From: Alphaproteobacteria bacterium
GTDB taxonomy: Bacteria; Pseudomonadota; Alphaproteobacteria; Micavibrionales; Micavibrionaceae
Direction: 5' to 3'
NCBI GenBank assembly: GCA_021775965.1
Contig: JAJFGV010000014.1
Location: 38,697-102,696 of the forward strand
Length of the DNA: 64,000 nt
Part shown: positions 19,099 through 27,021 of the stretch, piece after piece
How the letters are laid out: every line of letters starts with the position of its first letter
Position numbering within the stretch: position 1 is the stretch's first letter
Translations under genes and position numbers: made by a program
Notes under the pieces: model-generated
What the model was told of the DNA's origin: nothing
Seen by the model: the letters and a program-made list of their open reading frames with translations, nothing else
The model's database searches: none

Positions 19099-20303
19099 CG
19101 ATCAATTTCTCCAAACACAATGTCCAGAGAGCCGATATTACTCACCGTATCGGCCAGCTGGTGCCCCTTGGACAAAAACTCCAGCGCCTGCAAATGGGGA
19201 AAGCCCGGCGCACGAATGTGGCAGCGATACGGTCGGTTCGACCCATCGGACACCAGATAAACTCCAAACTCACCTTTCGGCGCCTCGACAGCCGTATAAG
19301 TTTCCCCCGCCGGCACATGATAGCCTTCGGTATATAATTTGAAATGATGGATGAGCGCTTCCATCGAAGTTTTCATCTCTGCGCGTGGCGGCGGTGAAAC
19401 TTTATAATCATCCACCTTGATCAGGCCTTCGGGTATTTTTTCAATGCACTGCCTCATAATCTTGATTGATTCATACATCTCGGCCATGCGCACCAGATAG
19501 CGCGCGTAACAATCACCGGTCTTGCCAACCGGAATATCAAAATCCATTTCTTCGTACACATCATAAGGCTGCGACTTGCGCAAATCCCACGCCACATTCG
19601 AGCCACGCAACATCGGCCCCGTAAATCCCCAATCCATCGCCTCTTCTGCGCTCGCCACACCGATATCAACCGTGCGTTGTTTGAAAATGCGGTTGTTGGT
19701 GAGTAAATTATCAATGTCGCCAAGAAAGTTCGGCAGGCCATCACACCACTCCAAAATATCATCCGTCAAACCATCCGGCATATCCTGATGCACGCCGCCG
19801 GGACGAATATAATTCGCATGCAGCCGCGCGCCGCTAACCCGCTCGTAAAACTCCATACCTTTTTCGCGCTCTTCAAATCCCCACAGCGCCGGGGTGATCG
19901 CACCAACATCCAGAGCAAAGGTCGTGATATTCATGATGTGATTCAGCACCCGCCCAATTTCACAAAACAACACGCGGATATATTGCGCACGTTTCGGCGG
20001 TGTAATCCCCAGCAGCTTTTCCGTCGCCAATGCAAACGCATGCTCCTGGTTCATCGGCGCAACGTAATCCAGCCGGTCAAAATACGGCACCGCTTGCACA
20101 TAGGTTTTATATTCAATGAGTTTTTCGGTGCCACGATGAAGCAAACCAATATGCGGATCGGCGCGCTCGATAATCTCGCCTTCCATCTCCAGCACAAGGC
20201 GCAACACGCCATGCGCCGCCGGATGCTGCGGCCCGAAATTCATGGTAAAGGGACGGATCTGCGTCTCTTCGCCCATATCTAAATTTTCTGCTGCATCACC
20301 CAT
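19095..20303 (-). CDS. nuoD: NADH-quinone oxidoreductase subunit D
   Basis: The 49-kDa-type quinone-site subunit (402 residues), of [NiFe]-hydrogenase large-subunit ancestry. Family landmarks include [15 protein letters not shown] near residue 23, [33 protein letters not shown] and the C-terminal DIVFGEIDR. It starts right after the nuoC stop, and its TGA overlaps the ATG of the secreted accessory gene. Confidence 0.98.
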   Translation of the reverse strand: MGDAAENLDMGEETQIRPFTMNFGPQHPAAHGVLRLVLEMEGEIIERADPHIGLLHRGTEKLIEYKTYVQAVPYFDRLDYVAPMNQEHAFALATEKLLGITPPKRAQYIRVLFCEIGRVLNHIMNITTFALDVGAITPALWGFEEREKGMEFYERVSGARLHANYIRPGGVHQDMPDGLTDDILEWCDGLPNFLGDIDNLLTNNRIFKQRTVDIGVASAEEAMDWGFTGPMLRGSNVAWDLRKSQPYDVYEEMDFDIPVGKTGDCYARYLVRMAEMYESIKIMRQCIEKIPEGLIKVDDYKVSPPPRAEMKTSMEALIHHFKLYTEGYHVPAGETYTAVEAPKGEFGVYLVSDGSNRPYRCHIRAPGFPHLQALEFLSKGHQLADTVSNIGSLDIVFGEIDR

Positions 20304-20966
20304 TTAGCTTGCCTTACTGTCTTTCCAGCCAAACTCCGGCTTCGTCCCTTTTTCATCGCCGGGCAGTTGAATATCCGTCATCCCCTCCCACGGCGAGAGA
20401 TAATCAAAACTCCGAAAATCCTGCGAAAGCTGCACCGGCTCATAAACCACGCGCTTTAATTCCTCATCATAACGCAGCTCAACATAGCCCGTCAGCGGAA
20501 AATCCTTACGCTGAGGATGGCCTTCAAAACCGTAATCCGTCAGTATCCGCCGCAGATCCGGATTACCTTCAAACATCACCCCGTACATATCCCACACTTC
20601 ACGCTCATACCAACCGGCCGCGCTGAATATCCCGGTCGCGGTTGGCACCAATACATTTTCGGCAACCGCCACCTTTACCCGCACGCGGTGGTTTTGTCGC
20701 ATCGATAGCAATTGATAAACAACTTCGAACCGTTCCGGCCGTTCCGGATAATCAACCCCACAAATATCAATTAAAACCTGACAACCACATTCCTTGTTGT
20801 CCCTTAAAAACTGCAGGGTTTTGCACACGCCTTCCGGCTTAACATTAATAATCAGCTCATCCTGAATAAATTCAAACCCTTGCGAAACCTCACCCAGTTT
20901 CTCAACGATAAATTCAGCCAGATCTTTAATGGCATCACCGGGCTCGCCGTTTTTCTTATCTGGCAA
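20304..20966 (-). CDS. nuoC: NADH-quinone oxidoreductase subunit C (probable TTG start)
   Basis: A 30-kDa-type subunit (220 residues) of the peripheral arm. The signature [38 protein letters not shown] is intact. The frame is open to an ATG at 21035, but that N-terminus is unlike NuoC. A strong GGGAGGA (20975-20981) sits 8 bases before a TTG at 20966 that yields [19 protein letters not shown], so I prefer TTG. The intergenic stretch to nuoB contains a near-copy of the nuoB 3' end. Confidence 0.93.
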   Translation of the reverse strand: MPDKKNGEPGDAIKDLAEFIVEKLGEVSQGFEFIQDELIINVKPEGVCKTLQFLRDNKECGCQVLIDICGVDYPERPERFEVVYQLLSMRQNHRVRVKVAVAENVLVPTATGIFSAAGWYEREVWDMYGVMFEGNPDLRRILTDYGFEGHPQRKDFPLTGYVELRYDEELKRVVYEPVQLSQDFRSFDYLSPWEGMTDIQLPGDEKGTKPEFGWKDSKAS

Positions 20967-21074
20967 TGCGTGTGTCCTCCCGCAAAGCAAACAGAAGGTT
21001 TGTTTGTAAACTAAAAAAGCAGCTACGCTGATCATACATTATGATATTATCTAGCAATCCTGGTATCCTCCCGC
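20955..21074 (-). repeat. Near-duplicate of the nuoB tail at the nuoC ribosome-binding site
   Basis: Two related 28-29 base stretches lie 91 bases apart on the minus strand. The copy at 21046-21074 encodes the last residues of NuoB ([12 protein letters not shown]). The copy at 20955-20983 begins GCGGGAGGA identically, then differs at 4-5 bases, and in another frame reads the same [12 protein letters not shown]. The second copy supplies the SD of nuoC. This looks like a small local duplication at the B/C junction. Confidence 0.55.
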
Positions 21075-21622
21075 TGAATTTTCTTCTGAAGCTGCAGCAA
21101 GCCATACACCAGCGCCTCAGCCGTCGGCGGGCAACCCGGCACATAAATATCAACCGGCACAATCCGATCACATCCGCGCACAACCGAATAAGAATAATGG
21201 TAATACCCGCCACCATTGGCACAACTACCCATCGACACCACCCAGCGCGGCTCCGGCATCTGGTCGTACACGCGGCGCAAAGCCGGCGCCATCTTATTGG
21301 TCAGCGTCCCGGCGACAATCATCACGTCAGACTGACGTGGGGACGGGCGCGGAATAATCCCAAAGCGATCCAGATCATAACGGCTCATATAGGCATGGAT
21401 CATCTCCACCGCACAGCACGCCAACCCAAACGTCATCGGCCACATCGAACCGGTACGCGCCCAGTCAAACAAATTATCGGCGCTGGTCAAAAGAAAACCC
21501 TTCTCATGCAGCGTTTTTGAAATCGCAGCGGGAATAACGTCCTGCTCGCTGGCGGGCGGCAGCGGAACATTCGTGCGCAGCTCGTAATCCGGCGCGGTGA
21601 TAACTTTTTTATCGTGGCCCAT
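21047..21622 (-). CDS. nuoB: NADH-quinone oxidoreductase subunit B
   Basis: A 191-residue subunit that binds cluster N2 next to the quinone. Cysteine ligands are in [19 protein letters not shown] and [11 protein letters not shown]. The frame is open to 21721; I chose the ATG at 21622 ([14 protein letters not shown]), because the upstream residues do not resemble NuoB and the length becomes normal. It overlaps the end of the small glycine-rich membrane protein gene by 14 bases. Confidence 0.97.
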   Translation of the reverse strand: MGHDKKVITAPDYELRTNVPLPPASEQDVIPAAISKTLHEKGFLLTSADNLFDWARTGSMWPMTFGLACCAVEMIHAYMSRYDLDRFGIIPRPSPRQSDVMIVAGTLTNKMAPALRRVYDQMPEPRWVVSMGSCANGGGYYHYSYSVVRGCDRIVPVDIYVPGCPPTAEALVYGLLQLQKKIQREDTRIAR

Positions 21623-21839
21623 TATAATCTTCTTTTTTAATTCTGTATCCTGCCGCCAAAGCGTATCCGACTGTTCCTCCAAGTAATACACCAGGAATAA
21701 ATCCAGAAATAGCTGTTCCAAAACCTGCTATACCAAAGCCGCTCCCGACGAACCCCATAATAAGCGCAAAGGCCACTGTCCAAACAAACTTCTTTGATCT
21801 TAGCATTCTTAAAAAATTGTTTTCTAAAACCTTTTTCAT
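21609..21839 (-). CDS. Small glycine-rich membrane protein between nuoA and nuoB
   Basis: A 76-residue protein from the ATG at 21839 ([13 protein letters not shown]); the frame is open to 21878. It has two hydrophobic, glycine-rich segments (about residues 20-42 and 46-66; [26 protein letters not shown]) like a glycine-zipper hairpin. It ends with polar KKEDYNGPR. It begins 4 bases after the nuoA stop and overlaps nuoB by 14 bases, so it is translated within the operon. The family is not recognised. The gene is A+T-richer than its neighbours. Confidence 0.72.
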   Translation of the reverse strand: MKKVLENNFLRMLRSKKFVWTVAFALIMGFVGSGFGIAGFGTAISGFIPGVLLGGTVGYALAAGYRIKKEDYNGPR

Positions 21840-21843
21840 AGCT

Positions 21844-22215
21844 TTACTCCCATTCCAACCCGCCCTTCTTCCACTCATAAATAAACCCGACGGTCAAAAC
21901 CCCAAGAAAAACCATCATCGACCAAAACCCGAACACGCCGATATCACCCAGCGCAATCGCCCAGGGAAACAAAAACGCAATCTCGAGATCGAAAATAATA
22001 AACAGCAACGTCACCAGATAAAACCGCACATCAAACTTGCTGCGCGCATCGGAAAACGCATCAAAGCCACATTCATAGGCTGAGAGCTTCTCCGCATCAG
22101 GCTTTCGTGGCCCGGCCAATATGGACCCAGCAATCATCGCCACCGACACCACACTGGCGACACCCATGAAGATAAGAATTGGAAGATACGCGATCAGAAA
22201 ATCTTGAGATGCCAT
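21844..22215 (-). CDS. nuoA: NADH-quinone oxidoreductase subunit A
   Basis: A 123-residue three-helix membrane subunit and first gene of the nuo operon. The conserved loop [24 protein letters not shown] and the second block [13 protein letters not shown] are both present. Upstream lies a 206-base gap shared with the divergent 22422 ORF, where the nuo promoter must be. Confidence 0.97.
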   Translation of the reverse strand: MASQDFLIAYLPILIFMGVASVVSVAMIAGSILAGPRKPDAEKLSAYECGFDAFSDARSKFDVRFYLVTLLFIIFDLEIAFLFPWAIALGDIGVFGFWSMMVFLGVLTVGFIYEWKKGGLEWE

Positions 22216-22297
22216 AAGAAAACCTTTGGGGCTGGCCTTTTGGATATGTTGCTTATCCGTTTTACCAGCTTGGTGAATTGAAAGGAACAGCTATTGC

Positions 22298-22315
22298 ATC
22301 GTTATCATACGATAA
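22298..22315. promoter_or_regulatory. Overlapping inverted repeats in the nuoA / 22422 divergent region
   Basis: The stretch contains ATCGT-N6-ACGAT (22298-22313) overlapping TTATC-N4-GATAA (22302-22315). It is central in the gap between the nuo operon and a divergent small gene, a typical location for a shared operator. No specific regulator can be named. Confidence 0.3.
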
Positions 22316-22421
22316 AGTGTTTGGGGCCTGTATAACCTCAACACTTTTCATTAACATAAATATTGACCTTCAGCCACAAACCGGTTTAGCCTACCTCAAA
22401 TTAAACATAAGGAAGCATTTG

Positions 22422-22814
22422 ATGCCTAAACTTGCCCGCAAAAAGCCTGTGACGACCAACCCCACGTCTGGGCCTCCACAAATAATGTACCTGGCACTAA
22501 ATCAAGAAAGCATTAATGCTTTGACAGCCAAATATGCCAATTTGAATCCTAAACCCGTTAATATAAAACAGGGAGACACGAAAACAGCAGGCATAGAAAT
22601 TAAAGTTAAGCAAGAAGATGTTCGCACTTTTATCAAACGCACTAGCAGGGAACGCACTGTAATCTTTCCTAATGGGCTAACATACAAAATGGGTAAAGCC
22701 ACAAGAGCCTTCAACGATAACGGTCGCCTTACCTTAATCCCTATTAACTCTCCTAAATTCACCACAACTAAGGCAGAGCCGTTACCTGCCCCTACGATCA
22801 CCTCTTTCGAATAA
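22422..22814 (+). CDS. Small basic protein of unknown function
   Basis: A 130-residue protein from the ATG at 22422 (MPKLARKKPVTTNP), preceded by AAGGAAG at good spacing; the frame is open to 22278. The product is basic and polar with no membrane segment or signal peptide. A central stretch KVKQEDVRTFIKRTSRERTVIFPNGLTYKMGK looks like a compact alpha/beta unit. No family is recognised. It is divergent from nuoA and upstream of the TerB-like gene. Confidence 0.65.
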   Translation: MPKLARKKPVTTNPTSGPPQIMYLALNQESINALTAKYANLNPKPVNIKQGDTKTAGIEIKVKQEDVRTFIKRTSRERTVIFPNGLTYKMGKATRAFNDNGRLTLIPINSPKFTTTKAEPLPAPTITSFE

Positions 22815-22882
22815 CCAACGCCTGTTATTATCTCCCGAGCCCTGTTATTATGAACTTTGAGTAACCTTACGGAGGAACACCC

Positions 22883-23488
22883 ATGCTCGGCGCGAACAAA
22901 ATGATGATAGGCCTGCTGCTCTGTGTTTTCGGAGTGCTGGTGATTGTAACCACACACTACACCAGCATGCCTGACCTTGTGAACCTGATCGCCTATGGCA
23001 CCATTGCGGTTGGCGGCATTTTATTTGTTCTTGGCCTTCTTTATTCCATGCTCCATCACGGCACCGGCAAAAAAAAGGGTGTTCACCAGGATGACACCGC
23101 CATCTCGGCCACGGCGCTTATTCGCTGCATGATTGCCACCTCGATCGCCGATGGCCATCTCCATGACAACGAAGTCACGACAATCGCAAAAATTTATACG
23201 CAACTGACCGGATCACCTATGGATGAAAACACAATCCGGGAAACGGCGGACCATATGGAAGAGGAAGGCTCTGATATTCTAACTGAGCTGGCGAATATTA
23301 AAGGTATCCTGGACGATAATCTGAAGAACAAAATCCTGAAAGCCTCGCTGTTCATTCTGGCCGCTGACGGCGTTGTCGAGAAAGACGAGGAAGTCATCCT
23401 CGGGGCAATCCGCAAGGGTCTCGGCATCTCCAAAGGCAAACTCAAAAGCGCCCGCAAGAAAATATTGACGGCGAAGGGCTTGTCTTAA
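22883..23488 (+). CDS. Membrane-anchored TerB-like domain protein
   Basis: A 201-residue protein with a strong SD (GGAGGA) before the ATG. Two hydrophobic helices (about residues 6-24 and 36-57) precede a cytoplasmic all-helical domain. That domain has the repeated acidic pattern of TerB/DjlA-type domains: IATSIADGHLHDNEVTTIAKI and later FILAADGVVEKDEEVILGAI. TerB domains occur in tellurite-resistance and envelope stress proteins and may bind metal. A specific role is not deducible here. No other ter genes are nearby. Confidence 0.8.
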   Translation: MLGANKMMIGLLLCVFGVLVIVTTHYTSMPDLVNLIAYGTIAVGGILFVLGLLYSMLHHGTGKKKGVHQDDTAISATALIRCMIATSIADGHLHDNEVTTIAKIYTQLTGSPMDENTIRETADHMEEEGSDILTELANIKGILDDNLKNKILKASLFILAADGVVEKDEEVILGAIRKGLGISKGKLKSARKKILTAKGLS

Positions 23489-23496
23489 GATAAAAA

Positions 23497-23619
23497 TTAC
23501 TTCTCTAAAGGCTCTGGCTCTGGACTGGGAAGCGGAAGGCCTTCAGGGTCGCAGGGCTCAAAAGGCGCTTTATCTGCGCGCGCACCAGAAAAAATTTCAA
23601 GTAATGACGAACCGGACAT
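23497..23619 (-). CDS. 40-residue Pro/Glu-tailed small protein
   Basis: A short ORF, ATG at 23619 to TAA at 23497-23499. An AGGAG lies 9 bases before the ATG. The product begins MSGSSLLEIFSGARADKAPFE, has one cysteine (EPCDPEG) and ends in alternating Pro-Glu (PSPEPEPLEK). It stands alone between the convergent TerB-like gene and tRNA-Asp. Support is the good ribosome-binding site and biased composition only. Confidence 0.5.
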   Translation of the reverse strand: MSGSSLLEIFSGARADKAPFEPCDPEGLPLPSPEPEPLEK

Positions 23620-23649
23620 GAATATGTACTCCTAACTCAAAAAGTAAAA

Positions 23650-23726
23650 TGGCGCGAGTGACGAGACTTGAACTCGCGGCCTCCGCCGTGACAGGGCGGC
23701 GCTCTAACCAACTGAGCTACACCCGC
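23650..23726 (-). tRNA. tRNA-Asp (anticodon GTC)
   Basis: On the minus strand the sequence folds as a complete cloverleaf: acceptor GCGGGTG pairs CACTCGC (one G-T), D-arm AGCTCAGTTGGTTAGAGC, anticodon stem CCGCC/GGCGG with loop CTGTCAC (anticodon GTC), and T-arm GTTCAAGTC. The discriminator is G and the CCA end is encoded. Confidence 0.97.
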
Positions 23727-23790
23727 GCAAGGGTGATGGTTGTTAGTTTCTAATAACTAGCGCCTTAAAAATCAAGCAAAAAAGCGCTGA

Positions 23791-24912
23791 TTAAGCCGCC
23801 AAAGCCTCCGGATCACCGTTAAACGGCAAATCAAGCGATTCCGCCACCGCTTCATGTGTGATCTCACCTTTGCAGACATTAAGCCCCGGACGGAAGCCCG
23901 GAATATCCTGCAACGCCTGCTGCCAGCCCTTATCGGCCAACGCCAGCGCATAAGGCAACACAGAATGGTTCAGCGCCAATGCTGACGTCAACGGAACAGC
24001 GCCCGGCATATTGGCCACACAATAATGCACGACATTATCAACAACATAAGTTGGCTTATCATGCGTCGTTGCCTTACTGGTCTCGAAACACCCGCCCTGA
24101 TCAATCGCGATATCAACCATCACAGTGCCAGGAATCAGATCCTTCAGCATCGCTTTAGAGATCAGCTTCGGTGCCGACGCCCCAGGGATCAAAACAGCGC
24201 CAACAATCAAATCCGCCTGCATCGCTGCTTTTTCCAGCGTATCCATATTCGAATAAACGATATTCGCACGACCATGGAAATAATCATCCAGATAGCGCAT
24301 ACGATCATTGGACCGCTCAAGAATAATAACATTCGCGCCCAAGCCAGTGGCCATCTGCGCCGCATGGAAACCGGCAACACCGCCACCAATCACCAAAACA
24401 TTGGCCGGCTTCACGCCGGGAACGCCACTGATCAAACGCCCTGTGCCGCCATTATGTTTCTGCAAATTGGTCGCACCAACCATCACAGACAACCGCCCGG
24501 CAATCTCACTCATCGGCTCAAGCAATGGCAAGCCACGCCCGTCTCTACCCGTCACCGTTTCATAAGCAATCGCCACACAACCTGATTCCATCAAGGCTTC
24601 GGTCTGTGGTTTGTCTGCCGCCAGATGAAGATATGTGAACAGGATCTGATCTTTGCGGAGCATTTTGCATTCGCCCGGCTGTGGTTCCTTAACCTTGACA
24701 ATCATCTCGGCTTTTTCGAAAACCTCTTCGGCGCTGGCCGCTATCGTAGCGCCAGCCTCCTGATAATCCTTATCGGCAAAATTGATCGCTGACCCGGCCC
24801 CGGTCTCAACCAGAACCTCATGGCCGCGTGTTGTGAATTCTTTGACAGATGATGGAACCAACCCAACGCGGTGTTCCAGTGTCTTAATTTCCTTCGGTAC
24901 GCCTATCAGCAT
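23791..24912 (-). CDS. ald: Alanine dehydrogenase
   Basis: NAD-dependent oxidative deamination of L-alanine to pyruvate and ammonia, and the reverse. It is 373 residues from the ATG at 24912 (MLIGVPKEIKTLEHRVGL), the family length; the frame is open to 24972. Landmarks are the substrate-binding KVKEPQ and FTYLHLAADK, the NAD Rossmann motif VIGGGVAGFHAA, and VDIAIDQGGCFETS. It is a single gene between tRNA-Asp and a divergent small ORF. Confidence 0.96.
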   Translation of the reverse strand: MLIGVPKEIKTLEHRVGLVPSSVKEFTTRGHEVLVETGAGSAINFADKDYQEAGATIAASAEEVFEKAEMIVKVKEPQPGECKMLRKDQILFTYLHLAADKPQTEALMESGCVAIAYETVTGRDGRGLPLLEPMSEIAGRLSVMVGATNLQKHNGGTGRLISGVPGVKPANVLVIGGGVAGFHAAQMATGLGANVIILERSNDRMRYLDDYFHGRANIVYSNMDTLEKAAMQADLIVGAVLIPGASAPKLISKAMLKDLIPGTVMVDIAIDQGGCFETSKATTHDKPTYVVDNVVHYCVANMPGAVPLTSALALNHSVLPYALALADKGWQQALQDIPGFRPGLNVCKGEITHEAVAESLDLPFNGDPEALAA

Positions 24913-24997
24913 GATCAAACTCCCTTTCATTGAAAAACGCGACAATATGGCCTGATTTTCATGGAAACGCAAGGATTGTAACGATAACTCTAAAAAA

Positions 24998-25026
24998 TTG
25001 ACATAACAGTAAAAATAGCCTATAAA
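24998..25026 (+). promoter_or_regulatory. Near-consensus sigma-70 promoter for the 25059 small gene
   Basis: TTGACA (24998-25003), a 17-base spacer and TATAAA (25021-25026). The expected transcription start is about 25033, 26 bases before the ATG of the 82-residue ORF. Confidence 0.7.
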
Positions 25027-25058
25027 TCCTATAACCTTTAAATAACTGAGAACTAATT

Positions 25059-25307
25059 ATGCTTTATGCGATATTTCAAAGGAGCAGCACAGATAAAGAA
25101 CCAAGCTTTCGCAGGAGAGAAAAGCGGGAAACTGATAGTCCTGCTGATGCCTTGCACCAATGCTTTGAAACTATAGGTCTAACAAAAGCTGCTGAAGGAA
25201 GTAAAGAGCTTGGCCCTACTGAGTTTAGGATGGTTGCAGAGACGTCATCGTATGCAACAGCGAAAACATGTAATGACGCATGGCTGGCAGAACCTTTTAA
25301 CCTTTAA
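25059..25307 (+). CDS. 82-residue protein of unknown function
   Basis: A small soluble polar protein. It carries a charged N-terminal third (KEPSFRRREKRE), followed by a likely helix ADALHQCFETIGLTKAAEG and a C-terminal part with Thr/Ala (ETSSYATAKTCNDAW). Two cysteines; no signal peptide. No SD stronger than GAGA precedes the ATG, but a near-consensus promoter lies just upstream. It converges on gabD, overlapping its stop by 4 bases. No family is recognised. Confidence 0.58.
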   Translation: MLYAIFQRSSTDKEPSFRRREKRETDSPADALHQCFETIGLTKAAEGSKELGPTEFRMVAETSSYATAKTCNDAWLAEPFNL

Positions 25308-26749
25308 ATCCCACCCATCAGCACATATTTAATCTCTAAATACTCATCCAACCCATATTTCGAGCCTTCCCGCCCAACTCCAGACTCTTTAACTCCGCCG
25401 AAAGGCGCAACTTCCGTCGATAATATGCCCGTATTCACCGCCACCATGCCAAATTCCAGCGCTTCCGCCACCCGCCAAACCCGGCCAATATCACGGGAAT
25501 AGAAATACGCAGCAAGCCCATATTTTGTTGAATTAGAAAGACTTACAACCTCTTCCTCATCTTTAAATTTAAACAACGGCGCCAGCGGCCCAAAGGTCTC
25601 TTCCTGCGCAACTTTCATATCCGCAGTCACATTGGTAACAATGCTCGGCTCGAAAAACGTACCGCCAAGGCTATGGGCATGCCCGCCCAAAATAATCTCT
25701 CCACCCTTGGAAACTGCGTCCTGTACGTGGCTTTCGACCTTCTCAACCGCCTCCTGATTGATCAGCGGCCCGATAACAGTCCCCTCCTCGGCCCCGTTAC
25801 CAACCTTGAAATCCTTCACCTTCGCCGCCAGCTTCCGCGCAAACTCATCATAAACGCCTTCCTGCACAAAGAACCGATTGGCAGAAACGCAAGTCTGCCC
25901 GGCATTGCGGTATTTGCAGATAATCGCCCCTTCAACGGCCGCATCAATATCGGCATCATCAAAAACAATAAACGGCGCATTACCGCCCAGCTCCAGCGAG
26001 AGCTTCTTCATGGTCCCCGAACACTGCGCCATCAAAATCTTGCCAACCTCGGTTGAACCCGTAAATGACAGCTTCCGCACAACCGGATTGTCACAAAGCT
26101 CCTTACCAACCGTCGCCGCATCACTCGTCGTCACAACATTAAACACGCCCGCTGGAACACCCGCTTCTTCGCCCAACACCGCCAACGCCAGCGCCGATAA
26201 CGGCGTCTCTGCCGCCGGCTTACAAACCACACTACAGCCAGCCGCCAGCGCCGGCCCAACCTTGCGGGTAATCATAGCGGACGGGAAATTCCACGGCGTA
26301 ATCGCCGCGCACACGCCCACGGGCTGTTTGATCGTCAGAATACGCGCATTCGCAATCGGGCTGGGGATCGTCTCGCCATAGGCGCGCTTGCCCTCCTCAC
26401 CAAACCATTCAAGAAAGCTCGCGCCGTAAATAATCTCACCTCTGGACTCGGCCAAAGGCTTGCCCTGCTCCGCCGTCATAATCGCCGCCAGGTCATCAGC
26501 GTTTTCAACCACCAAATCCGCCCATTTGCGCAAAACCACCGCTCGTGCCTTAGCCGTCATCGCCGCCCATGCTGGCATCGCGGATTGGGCCGCCTCAATC
26601 GCCTGCTTTGTTTCCGCCACGCCCATATCAGGCACAGACCCAACCTTCGATCCATCCGCCGGGTTCAAAACGTCAAACGGCGTATCACCAACCCATTGGC
26701 CATCGATATAGGCTTTGTCTTTCAGGAGATTTTTGTTCTTGAGTTTCAT
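25304..26749 (-). CDS. gabD: Succinate-semialdehyde dehydrogenase (NADP+)
   Basis: Aldehyde dehydrogenase family, 481 residues from the ATG at 26749 (MKLKNKNLLKDKAYIDGQW); the frame is open to 26788. The sequence shows TPWNFPSAMITRKVGPALAAG, FTGSTEVGK, the catalytic glutamate in LELGGNAPFIVF and the catalytic cysteine in NAGQTCVSANRF. The C-terminal PFGGVKESGVGREGS is typical of GabD. It oxidises succinic semialdehyde to succinate at the end of GABA catabolism. No gabT is adjacent. Among ALDHs the GabD assignment is good but not exclusive. Confidence 0.88.
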   Translation of the reverse strand: MKLKNKNLLKDKAYIDGQWVGDTPFDVLNPADGSKVGSVPDMGVAETKQAIEAAQSAMPAWAAMTAKARAVVLRKWADLVVENADDLAAIMTAEQGKPLAESRGEIIYGASFLEWFGEEGKRAYGETIPSPIANARILTIKQPVGVCAAITPWNFPSAMITRKVGPALAAGCSVVCKPAAETPLSALALAVLGEEAGVPAGVFNVVTTSDAATVGKELCDNPVVRKLSFTGSTEVGKILMAQCSGTMKKLSLELGGNAPFIVFDDADIDAAVEGAIICKYRNAGQTCVSANRFFVQEGVYDEFARKLAAKVKDFKVGNGAEEGTVIGPLINQEAVEKVESHVQDAVSKGGEIILGGHAHSLGGTFFEPSIVTNVTADMKVAQEETFGPLAPLFKFKDEEEVVSLSNSTKYGLAAYFYSRDIGRVWRVAEALEFGMVAVNTGILSTEVAPFGGVKESGVGREGSKYGLDEYLEIKYVLMGGI

Positions 26750-26795
26750 AAAACGATATAACCACGAACGAGCCAAGATCAAAACCAAATAATTC

Positions 26796-26824
26796 TTGAC
26801 AAACTAGGATATATTTCCTATAAT
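26796..26824 (+). promoter_or_regulatory. Perfect sigma-70 promoter with operator-like inverted repeat, no gene assigned
   Basis: TTGACA (26796-26801), 17 bases, TATAAT (26819-26824): an exact consensus promoter on the plus strand. The spacer and -10 carry an inverted repeat TAGGA-N6-TCCTA (26805-26820). Downstream is a ~190-base region without a recognisable ORF and then the 3' end of ispG in antisense. Confidence 0.75.
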
Positions 26825-26830
26825 ATCGCC

Positions 26831-27021
26831 ATAAAAGACAGGAAACTAAATTTAAAGCAGACTTCACAGCCGCCCCCCCAGCAAAAAACGGGGAACGAAC
26901 TTACGAAGCTAAAAAATAAAGGAAAAACAAGAAGATAAGAAAGACCCTACCCCCCTCCCCTTAAAAACGGCGAACAAAAAGAAGGACATGAGTTTTTTGA
27001 GTAAAATCAGCGGATTACAGC
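26831..27021 (+). ncRNA. Candidate small RNA downstream of a consensus promoter
   Basis: The region between gabD and ispG that the perfect promoter would transcribe. It contains no ATG/GTG/TTG-started frame longer than about 30 codons until the ispG antisense. It has a C-tract hairpin candidate (CCCC...GGGG around 26873-26893) and a C-rich single-stranded-looking stretch (CTACCCCCCTCCCC, about 26948-26961) that could pair with ribosome-binding sites. No good intrinsic terminator was found, so the 3' end is a guess. Confidence 0.3.

Noticed and set aside
22502..22957. A minus-strand frame of 151 codons overlapping the 22422 and TerB-like genes
   Set aside because: It overlaps two plus-strand genes with good SD sequences and has no convincing start of its own.
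26685..26867. A 60-codon minus-strand frame overlapping the gabD start
   Set aside because: No SD, it overlaps the gabD N-terminus in another frame, and the consensus promoter on the opposite strand runs through it.
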